A stretch of 27,087 bases of DNA, taken from contig MWAR01000112.1 in NCBI GenBank assembly GCA_002068715.1, positions 1 through 27,087 of the forward strand. Reading direction: 5' to 3'. This document shows positions 21,457-27,087 of this stretch, piece after piece. A program made the position numbers and the translations under genes. Each line of letters opens with the position of its first letter. The first letter of the stretch is position 1. The notes below the pieces were generated by a model. That model made no database searches. It had not been told where the DNA came from and saw only the letters and a list, made by a program, of their open reading frames with translations. This DNA is from a bacterium ADurb.Bin374 (GTDB taxonomy: Bacteria; Riflebacteria; Ozemobacteria; Ozemobacterales; Ozemobacteraceae).

Positions 21457-21942
21457 TCAGTTTCCTTTCATACGCGATGCGGCGGTATCGGGGTGCATGA
21501 CACACTCCTCGAAGTCATCGTGGCCCGTCGTGTCCACGTACGCGAAACAGTTCTCGTCCTTGGCGTGGCGCTTGACCGTCTCGGCGGAGAAGCCCCACCG
21601 CTTCGCCAAATCGGCGACCTTGAACGCCTTCCCCTTCGGAAGGGAGAAGAACTTCGACCGCACCGTGACGGGCGGACGCCGTTCCAAGACCCGCACGGAG
21701 GGAGACAGCGAGATGCCGCCCGTGTAGGCCTCCTCCGGACGGGATGCCGCCTCGTCGACATGGGCGTCGCGTCCGCCGCGAAGATCCGGTTTGGCGACAG
21801 TCGTTTTGCCAGACCGTTTCGCGATGCGGCAGAGCCAACCGTTGTCCACCCCCAGGGCGCGCGCGGCCGGCCTCAGCCCGCCGTACTCTTTTATCGCCGC
21901 GACAGCCGCGGCAGGCGTTATCTTTCGTGAGGCATTGCTCAT
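21457..21942 (-). CDS. Two-HTH DNA-binding protein, candidate regulator
   Basis: A 161-residue protein; ATG 21942 (MSNASRK) has an AAAGGA site, the alternative at 21963 has none. Residues 11-43 (AAVAAIKEYGGLRPAARALG, WLCRIAKR) form a helix-turn-helix resembling Psq/Fis-type domains. A second HTH lies at 106-130 (FKVADLAKRWGFSAETVKRH). An acidic, Pro-rich linker lies between. It could be the phage regulator that binds the dyad in the two conserved promoters; this is inference. No enzymatic motif seen. Confidence 0.65.
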   Translation of the reverse strand: MSNASRKITPAAAVAAIKEYGGLRPAARALGVDNGWLCRIAKRSGKTTVAKPDLRGGRDAHVDEAASRPEEAYTGGISLSPSVRVLERRPPVTVRSKFFSLPKGKAFKVADLAKRWGFSAETVKRHAKDENCFAYVDTTGHDDFEECVMHPDTAASRMKGN

Positions 21943-22011
21943 TCCCGATTTTCCTTTCCTCAAGCGGCCATGCCCAAGGCACCGCGCCGGGGCGATGACG
22001 GCTTTAGATTG

Positions 22012-22872
22012 TCACTTTGCGGCGGTTTTGTCAATTTCGGCCTTCGGCCTGTCGTCCGTTCCCGCGCCGTGCCGGAGGAACCAAGCCATCGTGAAGCAGT
22101 GCCAAGCCGCCGCGATCAGGTGCAGGCTGCCGAACTCGGGATCGTTGTCCTCGCCGCGCCAGAACTGGTTCAGGTGCCGCTGGCAGGCCGCAAACGACTT
22201 GCTCCACGGATAGCCCTTCTCCATGTTGCGGTCGGCGTACTTTTTCGCTCCCTTGCCGTAGTGTTCCGCCAGTTCCCAGAGGATGTCGGGCGGCAGGAGA
22301 TCGAAGCGGGCAAGCTTCTCGCCCTTCATTCCGCCGGTAGCGGGATCGGTGTAACGAATTTCCTCCTTTTCCGGAAACCTTTCCGGAATGCCCATGGCGG
22401 CATGTACTTCCCTTGTCAGCGCGGCGACGTGGTCGTCGACCGTCACGGGCATACCAAGCGCACGCAGGATGCGCTCATCGCTCATGGTGTCGAAGAGGAT
22501 GATCTTGCCCGCTTTCATACACCGCTCGACCTCGGCGGTAGCGCCTTCCGAATCCGCAAAGCCTTCCGTGATTACATATACAGCCACCGTGTCCGGATCG
22601 TCGATGGCCGCGTTGTCGCGCTCGATAGCGGCTTCGAGGTTGAATGTGCGGGGGACGATGTTCCAATCTATCTGTGCGAATGGAACGTGCAGTTCTCCCG
22701 CATATTCATGCGGATCGAAGCCCTCCGCCCTGTCCATGTCCGCAGGGGACAGGGGCGTCAGGCCGAGCCCCTTCAGTCTGTCCCGCGCCTTGTCAAAGGC
22801 CGGAAAGTTGTACAGTGAAATGCCCCGCATTTTGCCCGCGATATAGACACACTTTTTCGACTTAAAGCTCAT
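22012..22872 (-). CDS. DUF4406 domain fused to dATP/dGTP diphosphohydrolase-type domain
   Basis: A 286-residue two-domain protein. Residues 8-135 match DUF4406, related to nucleoside 2-deoxyribosyltransferases: YIAGKMRGI, SPADMDRAEGFDP, and DSEGATAEVERC with the candidate catalytic Glu (E114). Residues 180-265 match the domain of phage dATP/dGTP diphosphohydrolases, a MazG-like type: KLARFDLLPP, LAEHYGKGAKKYADRNMEKGYPW, RHLNQFWRGED and HLIAAAWHCF. A role in changing the dNTP pool or destroying host DNA precursors is inferred. AAAGGAG before ATG 22872. The stop of the lysozyme-like gene overlaps its start (ATGA). No PurZ-like gene is in the window, so a 2-aminoadenine genome is not supported. 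Confidence 0.8.
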   Translation of the reverse strand: MSFKSKKCVYIAGKMRGISLYNFPAFDKARDRLKGLGLTPLSPADMDRAEGFDPHEYAGELHVPFAQIDWNIVPRTFNLEAAIERDNAAIDDPDTVAVYVITEGFADSEGATAEVERCMKAGKIILFDTMSDERILRALGMPVTVDDHVAALTREVHAAMGIPERFPEKEEIRYTDPATGGMKGEKLARFDLLPPDILWELAEHYGKGAKKYADRNMEKGYPWSKSFAACQRHLNQFWRGEDNDPEFGSLHLIAAAWHCFTMAWFLRHGAGTDDRPKAEIDKTAAK

Positions 22873-23213
22873 TTTGCTCCTTTCATCACTTTCTTGATTC
22901 GTTCACGATACCACTGTGGACAGTTCCCCGAGGGATTTCGCCATCTGCAAGCCAGATCGACCGGATTTGTCACGCCGCGCCTGTAGTGCCGCTCCAACGT
23001 TACCCTACACATCTCCTTTGCCTTCTCGGGGTCTTCCCTGTCCTTGTATGTCCAGCGTTTCTCGCCGACGATTCTACAGGCTTCTCTCACGGAACATTCC
23101 CATTGTTGAAGAACGCCTACCGCCCTGCCGTTGTCCCCGCGCCTGCCGTTTCGCCCGTTTTCGGACTCGACGGCGAGCAGGGCGGAAACGGCCATGGCGA
23201 CGACGCCGGTCAT
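22869..23213 (-). CDS. Small lysozyme/transglycosylase-like protein
   Basis: A 114-residue protein. LLAVESENGRNGRRGDNGRAVGVLQQW matches the active-site region of lysozyme-like transglycosylases in key points: VES (candidate catalytic Glu E16), ENGRNG, then GDNGRAVGVLQ; then WTYKDREDPEKAKEMCR and a C-terminal WRNPSG. This pattern occurs in short phage peptidoglycan-cleaving proteins. There is no clear signal peptide, so export would need a holin or another route. It sits among nucleotide and recombination genes, away from the lysis-like genes at the left end. Its stop overlaps the next gene (ATGA). Confidence 0.7.
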   Translation of the reverse strand: MTGVVAMAVSALLAVESENGRNGRRGDNGRAVGVLQQWECSVREACRIVGEKRWTYKDREDPEKAKEMCRVTLERHYRRGVTNPVDLACRWRNPSGNCPQWYRERIKKVMKGAK

Positions 23214-23235
23214 GAGAAAAGCCTCAGTATGTTGT

Positions 23236-23898
23236 TCATACTCTCTTTACCTCGCTCTTTTCATAGGCGGTGAGCCGCACTTCATAGACGGCCACGCCCG
23301 GTTCGTTTCTGATCACGTCCAGACTCTCGTCGATCTCGTCGCCGCTGGCGATGTCGCTCTGGTGGACGACGACGGCCTGAATGCCGAGCGTCCTGAACGT
23401 GTTGTACATCATGCGCAACGCCCGCCGCCTGCCGGCTGCCCCGTGCAGGAACTTGAACGGCTCGTCGAGGAACAGCAGGCGCGACGGCGCGGGCTGCTCC
23501 AGAACCAGCATCGCGCACCGCAGGGCAAAGGACAGTGTATCCCACACGCCGCCGCCGGCGCAATCAAAAGGATGCGCCTCCTCGCCCTTCTCCGTGACCA
23601 GCAGGAGCTCGCACTCCGTCTTGCCGCGGTTCTCGCGGAACCGGACGACGAAGTTGTCCTTCCTGCGGTCGGGAAAGACATGGTGCAGCGCCTTGGTGAC
23701 GAGCGCGCCGACATAGTTGCCGAATCCGCTCTGCACGCGCGCCGCGACATACTGCACCGTCCGCTGCACCGCGTCGATGTCCGTCTGGTCAGCCCTTGCC
23801 CTTGCCAGCCTCGATTCTGCGTCGTCCAGCCTTGAAGAGACCAGCGACCTTTGCGACGAAAGGGCGTCGGCGCGCTTTCTCAAACCGATAATGGCCAT
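23236..23898 (-). CDS. SbcC/Rad50-like ATPase, C-terminal half
   Basis: A 220-residue protein. N-terminal 60 residues are coiled coil (LVSSRLDDAESRLARARADQ). The ATP-binding-cassette C-terminal half follows: signature AGGGVWDTLSFALR (114-127), Walker B LLFLDEP (141-147) and H-loop VVVHQSD (176-182). The N-terminal half with Walker A is absent, so this protein cannot form a complete site on its own. Short phage proteins of this kind are known. GGGAGG precedes ATG 23898. It should work with the SbcD-like nuclease at 25449-26393 and perhaps the CxxC protein just upstream. Confidence 0.8.
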   Translation of the reverse strand: MAIIGLRKRADALSSQRSLVSSRLDDAESRLARARADQTDIDAVQRTVQYVAARVQSGFGNYVGALVTKALHHVFPDRRKDNFVVRFRENRGKTECELLLVTEKGEEAHPFDCAGGGVWDTLSFALRCAMLVLEQPAPSRLLFLDEPFKFLHGAAGRRRALRMMYNTFRTLGIQAVVVHQSDIASGDEIDESLDVIRNEPGVAVYEVRLTAYEKSEVKRV

Positions 23899-23899
23899 G

Positions 23900-24151
23900 T
23901 CATGTCCTCCCGAAAAGGATCGAGTCGAGCGTTCTGGCCATATCCTTCAACCGGTAGCCGGCAAGGGCTCTCTTCCCTGTAAAGGCCTGTCCGGAGAGCG
24001 TCTTCAGTTCGGTGGCAACGGCCTTGATCTTGACGGTGTCCTCTTCCGTCAGCCGCTCTTTGCAGACGCCGCAGACTGTGGAAAAGGCTCCCGTGCGCAC
24101 CGCGATTTTGTCCCGCAAAGCCTTCCGGTCACTTTCCGTCATGGTTGTCAT
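23900..24151 (-). CDS. CxxC protein, possible zinc-hook fragment
   Basis: An 83-residue protein with a helix, then CGVC at 27-30 followed by KERLTEEDTVKIKA and a second helix. The helix-CxxC-helix arrangement with 'LTEE' after the Cys pair resembles the zinc hook of Rad50/SbcC. A plain zinc finger is equally possible. The start is 24151 or 24142 (MTTMTESD); AAAGGA precedes the first. It is placed directly before the SbcC-like half-ATPase, one base apart, and overlaps the methyltransferase gene upstream by 23 bases. Confidence 0.55.
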   Translation of the reverse strand: MTTMTESDRKALRDKIAVRTGAFSTVCGVCKERLTEEDTVKIKAVATELKTLSGQAFTGKRALAGYRLKDMARTLDSILFGRT

Positions 24152-24884
24152 AAAACGTGTTCCTTTGCTGTTCCTCTTCGATCCGCTCTTTGGCCTTGCC
24201 GAAGTAGGTCTCGTCCTTCTCGATGCCGATGAAGTTCCGTCCGGAGCGCACGCAGGCCACGCCAGTCGTGCCGGAGCCCATGCAGTTGTCGAGCACCGTC
24301 TCGCCCTCGTTCGTGTAGGTGCGGATGAGATACTCCATCAGCGCGACGGGCTTCTGGGTGGGGTGGGTCTTGTCTTTGTCGCGGGGGAAGTCGAGCACAC
24401 TCAACGGATAGCGCGATCCGTCGCTCACCGTAACCGCGCCCGTCTGCGAACCGTAATTTTGACTCTTCGTGGCTCCCTGTTTACATACGTAAGGTGCAAA
24501 TCCTTTGCGCATCTGTGGATTGTACAACGGAGTTCCCGAGCAAAATACAAGCGCGTTCTCATGATTCTTCATCGGTGCCCGTTTCGCGTTTAAATGTCCG
24601 CTGCCAGATTCTTTTCGCCAGATCCACTCGTATTTGAGCGCCGACAGGTTTGAACAACCGAGCACTTTGTCAAAAGGCGTCTGCGCGGTCAGCACAATCG
24701 CGGCGTTTTTCTTGCAAATCCGCCGATATTCTGTCCACAAAGACGCCAAAGGAATCACGCTATCCCAAGAATTTTGGGTCGTGCCGTAAGGCAAATCGCA
24801 CATGACCATGTTCACGCTGCCGTCCGGTATCTCTTTCATGATTTCCAGACAGTCACCCAACCTCAGATCAATTCTTGATGGCAT
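24129..24884 (-). CDS. DNA methyltransferase (DLPY type, beta-class order)
   Basis: A 251-residue enzyme. The catalytic motif DLPYG (30-34) comes first, followed by target region and then SAM-binding motif I near the C-terminus: TQKPVALMEYLIRTYTNEGE, DNCMGSGTTG, and IGIEKDETYF. That order (catalytic motif before SAM motif) is typical of class beta N4-cytosine/N6-adenine methyltransferases. It likely modifies phage DNA to avoid restriction or adjusts gene control; no cognate restriction enzyme is nearby. AAGGAG before ATG 24884; the start overlaps the upstream gene by 22 bases. Confidence 0.9.
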   Translation of the reverse strand: MPSRIDLRLGDCLEIMKEIPDGSVNMVMCDLPYGTTQNSWDSVIPLASLWTEYRRICKKNAAIVLTAQTPFDKVLGCSNLSALKYEWIWRKESGSGHLNAKRAPMKNHENALVFCSGTPLYNPQMRKGFAPYVCKQGATKSQNYGSQTGAVTVSDGSRYPLSVLDFPRDKDKTHPTQKPVALMEYLIRTYTNEGETVLDNCMGSGTTGVACVRSGRNFIGIEKDETYFGKAKERIEEEQQRNTFYDNHDGK

Positions 24885-25435
24885 ACAGCATTCTCCTTGT
24901 CCAGCAAACGATACTTCGTGTCATTCTTTCCGCTTATCCACACCGTCCAGATCACGTCCATCGTCGGCGAGCCCGCAACCGGATTTCCGGAGAAGTCCGG
25001 CCGCCATGTCAAAGCCAGAATGTATGCGGGCGGAAACACATGAAATAGAGCCGAACGCTTCTTCGAGTGCCAGTACTGCGTTTTCATCAGCATCGCCACA
25101 ATGGGGGCCAGCCCGAGCGCGTGCCGGATGAATTGTTCCGACAGGCAGAATGGCGGGTTTGTGATGATCGCCTCGGACGGCTCATCGCAGAACAGGAAGT
25201 CCTTGCCGCCGATGCCGTAGCCGGTCTCGCGAAGATCCGTCGAGAGTACAGTATGACCGTACGACTCGATCACGCGGCTCATGCTCCCGTCCCCGCAGGC
25301 CGGCTCATGCACATGCCGCGGGGACAGGTCCAGGAAGCGCATCAGCGCGTGCGTCACCTCGGGCGGAGTCGGATAGAAGTCGGCTTCCTTCCGCTTCTCT
25401 TTCTTGCCGCCGCACGCCAATGTAAGTCCGTTCAT
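24863..25435 (-). CDS. N6-adenine methyltransferase-like protein (NPPF)
   Basis: A 190-residue protein. ATG 25435 (MNGLTLACGG) with GGGAG upstream. Features: FYPTPPEVTHALMRFL, EPACGDGSMSRV (motif I, SAM binding), STDLRE, and ITNPPF with the NPPF catalytic motif IV. Motif order is I then IV, unlike the neighbouring beta-class enzyme. It belongs with short phage adenine methyltransferases. Activity on DNA is expected but untested. It lies between the beta-class enzyme and the SbcD-like nuclease. Confidence 0.85.
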   Translation of the reverse strand: MNGLTLACGGKKEKRKEADFYPTPPEVTHALMRFLDLSPRHVHEPACGDGSMSRVIESYGHTVLSTDLRETGYGIGGKDFLFCDEPSEAIITNPPFCLSEQFIRHALGLAPIVAMLMKTQYWHSKKRSALFHVFPPAYILALTWRPDFSGNPVAGSPTMDVIWTVWISGKNDTKYRLLDKENAVCHQELI

Positions 25436-25448
25436 GCCGTTTCTCCCT

Positions 25449-26393
25449 TCAGATGCTGTTGTTGATGTCACGGAGCAGGTTCCTTTGCTGTTCGTTGAGG
25501 ACGAGTTCGCCGCACTTGCCTTCGGCGACGATCTTCTCGAGCGAGCCCTTGAAGGTGCTGCCGTACTCGAAACCGCCCGCCAGCGCCTCGCTGAAACCGT
25601 CCTTCTCGATTTCGCGGCCTTTGTCGGCGTCGGAGCGGTCCAGATCGAACACGTCCTTCTCGCCGACATAGACGCTCTCGACGCTCATGTCGTCGAAAAG
25701 GACGCAGAAGCGCGGCTGCTGGTCGCGCAGGTCAACCGACATCCGTGTGAAAGCGCCGATATTGTGAAACTCGACCCCGCCGACCGTCGCGTCGAACGCC
25801 TTGTGGTTGTCGCCTGAGAACACCATGTCGTAGCCGAGCTCGTGATACTTCGCCGCCTCCACCGCGACGTTGCCCTCTGTCTGGCCGGGATAAACCGGCT
25901 TCTTGTGCCACAGCGTCTTGTGAGTGACGAGGATATGTTTTCCGAGTTCGTTGGTTTCGAACGTAGGTTTCGGTTTCTCGCCCCAAGCCGTTCCGTAAAA
26001 CACGAATGTTCCGTTCGCGATCACACAATCTCTTTTGGGCAGATCCTCCATCGCCAGACCTGCCTCGTCGAACAGCGCGTTGAGCGATGTCATGTTGTCC
26101 GCCGCGTTATGATGAAAGCGATCGTGTTGGCCGGGCACCACGTAGAGTTGAACCAGCGGCCAAAACTTAGCCTTTAGCAGGTGGCGCAACGTCCACCAGT
26201 CATTGAAACTGCGACTGATGTCAAACATGTCACCGCAGACGAAGCCGGGTATTTTGTGAAGGCGCAGATAGTCTCTCCATACCCCTATCTTCCTACCGAT
26301 TACCTCGTGAAACGGGCAGGTCTCCTTGCGGTACTCGGGCGTCCGCGTCATCCAGTGAATGTCGGCGGCGAAAGCCGCCACGGGTTTTTTCAT
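25449..26393 (-). CDS. SbcD/Mre11-like metallophosphoesterase nuclease
   Basis: A 314-residue protein. ATG 26393 (MKKPVAAF) is preferred over 26417 because of AAAGGATAAG directly upstream. Motifs: ADIHW (D11, H13), CGDMFD (54-58), VVPGQHD (85-91; GQHD replaces the usual GNHD), ILVTHK, and FSGDNHK, the last being a diverged GHxH. The core matches DNA-repair nucleases of the SbcD/Mre11/T4 gp47 group, which trim DNA ends with an SbcC/Rad50/gp46 ATPase. The half-ATPase is encoded at 23236-23898. The C-terminal 70 residues are helical. Confidence 0.85.
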   Translation of the reverse strand: MKKPVAAFAADIHWMTRTPEYRKETCPFHEVIGRKIGVWRDYLRLHKIPGFVCGDMFDISRSFNDWWTLRHLLKAKFWPLVQLYVVPGQHDRFHHNAADNMTSLNALFDEAGLAMEDLPKRDCVIANGTFVFYGTAWGEKPKPTFETNELGKHILVTHKTLWHKKPVYPGQTEGNVAVEAAKYHELGYDMVFSGDNHKAFDATVGGVEFHNIGAFTRMSVDLRDQQPRFCVLFDDMSVESVYVGEKDVFDLDRSDADKGREIEKDGFSEALAGGFEYGSTFKGSLEKIVAEGKCGELVLNEQQRNLLRDINNSI

Positions 26394-26394
26394 C

Positions 26395-26913
26395 TTATCC
26401 TTTCCTAATTCTTTCAAAGACGATTCTGTCCGGCAGCATATTCGAGCATAAATAGACCGAACTGAATGGCGGATTTAACGACGGCTTCTGTTCCGCATAA
26501 TCGCGGAAATACGCGATTCGCTTATTAAGGTACATGATTTCAAACTTGTTCGCCGCGAACATGGAAAACCGCCGCTCTGACTCAAACAGTCCGACAACCC
26601 CAACCAGCATGGCGAATGGCTTTCCGAGAGCAAAGAGACGCGAAAAAACCTCCCCTTTCATGGAGTAAGGGGGGTTTGATATGATCGCGTCGTACTCGGG
26701 AGGTTCGTATTGGAAGAAGTCAACGCCTTCCGAAATGTGAGACGCCATTACTTTGTTGCCATTGCCGCGAAGCATTTTGACAAAAAAAGACTTCTCCGTG
26801 TCGAACGGACACCATATCCGCATGCTCGGATGGACATATTTCAGCAGCGGCTCGATAGCATATTCCGGAGTGTAGAACTCGTCTTGTTTATTGCATATCA
26901 CATCCAGTTTCAT
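26395..26913 (-). CDS. Adenine methyltransferase-like protein (NPPY)
   Basis: A 172-residue protein. It opens with NKQDEFYTPEYAIEPLLKY, a common start in this phage family, has IWCPFDTEKSFFVKML as a divergent SAM-motif region, SHISEGVDFF, and SNPPYS (motif IV, NPPY). It may methylate DNA or be a catalytically changed relative, as its SAM motif I (usually with GxG) is not obvious. Its AAAGGATAAG ribosome site and following ATGAAA are the same as those of the SbcD-like gene, one base after its stop. It overlaps no neighbour. Confidence 0.75.
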   Translation of the reverse strand: MKLDVICNKQDEFYTPEYAIEPLLKYVHPSMRIWCPFDTEKSFFVKMLRGNGNKVMASHISEGVDFFQYEPPEYDAIISNPPYSMKGEVFSRLFALGKPFAMLVGVVGLFESERRFSMFAANKFEIMYLNKRIAYFRDYAEQKPSLNPPFSSVYLCSNMLPDRIVFERIRKG

Positions 26914-26914
26914 C

Positions 26915-27087
26915 TTATCCTTTCACGGCGGCTTCAACCGCCAACAACCCTTGTGGAGCCGCAGCCCTCAGGCTGTCAAAGACAGTTACACGATTCCCGG
27001 GGTGTTCACCCACTATCATCTTTGCCGCATCAACGGCAGCATTGTAATCAGAGCTTAATTTCCCCGAAAGGGAAATACAAAGCACAT
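26915..27087 (-). CDS. DegV-like domain, partial at window edge and apparently short
   Basis: A frame open from the window edge to TAA 26917-26915, one base before the next ATG. The 56 residues visible, SLSGKLSSDYNAAVDAAK, then VFDSLRAAAPQGLLAVEAA, fit the DegV fatty-acid-binding family (LSGxYxxAxxAA; VxDSxxASxGxGLLVLEAA). Full DegV proteins run on for well over 100 more residues after this point, but this one stops four residues later (EAAVKG). So it is a truncated or single-domain DegV-like protein. The start is outside the window. Confidence 0.6.
   Translation of the reverse strand, partial: VLCISLSGKLSSDYNAAVDAAKMIVGEHPGNRVTVFDSLRAAAPQGLLAVEAAVKG

Noticed and set aside
22012..22872. Evidence for a 2-aminoadenine (Z) genome
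   Set aside because: The diphosphohydrolase-type domain is also found outside such phages, and no PurZ-like synthetase, DatZ or typical polymerase partner is in the window.
1..27087. CRISPR arrays, tRNA genes, insertion sequences, attachment sites
   Set aside because: No regularly spaced repeats, no clover-leaf candidates, no transposase motifs and no integrase were noticed by eye. A tRNAscan and repeat search would be needed to exclude them fully.

Overview
This window looks like part of a tailed double-stranded DNA phage genome or prophage (class Caudoviricetes). It has a full phage DNA metabolism set, almost no intergenic space, many ATGA or TGATG start/stop overlaps, and many small proteins of phage type. 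No phage structural gene, integrase, tRNA, rRNA, IS element or CRISPR array was seen. Nearly every gene has a strong Shine-Dalgarno (AAGGAG-type) site, which argues against a Bacteroidota host. Two lipobox lipoproteins at the left end suggest a diderm host. The host cannot be named from this sequence.

Layout. Positions 1-1587 (+ strand) hold the end of a late or lysis-like module: the C-terminus of a small membrane protein, a lipoprotein with a thioredoxin-like CxxC domain, an overlapping short lipoprotein, and a DUF1353-type protein. A strong hairpin terminator (1649-1692) separates this from everything else, which is on the - strand and convergent. Read in transcription order (right to left), the - strand carries: a truncated DegV-like fragment at the window edge; three DNA methyltransferase-like genes with an SbcD/Mre11-like nuclease between them; a CxxC protein and a half-length SbcC-like ATPase; a lysozyme-like protein; a DUF4406 plus dATP/dGTP-diphosphohydrolase-type fusion; an HTH protein; a calcineurin-like phosphoesterase; small proteins and an HNH nuclease; and a family B DNA polymerase. 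After a conserved promoter at 16332-16368 come a gp32-like ssDNA-binding protein, an AAA+ clamp loader, a RecA-like recombinase, a D5-like helicase joined to an AEP-type primase domain, a DnaB-like helicase and an SNF2-type SF2 helicase. A second copy of the promoter (2847-2883) precedes a frameshifted MazG-like gene and an HNH nuclease.

The genes together make a nearly complete phage replisome: polymerase, clamp loader, SSB, recombinase, primase-helicase and loader-type helicases. SbcCD-like end processing, anti-restriction methylation and dNTP-pool enzymes add to it. No sliding clamp, ligase or terminase is in the window. The points most worth a second look are: a primase-helicase whose domain order is opposite to the usual one; two nearly identical promoter/operator blocks (32 of 37 bases) with a dyad inside; an SSB combining a T4 gp32-like zinc knuckle with a bacterial SSB-type C-terminal tip; a possibly split or reduced SbcC; a nucleotide-metabolism fusion; and a MazG-like gene broken at a 4-base homopolymer.
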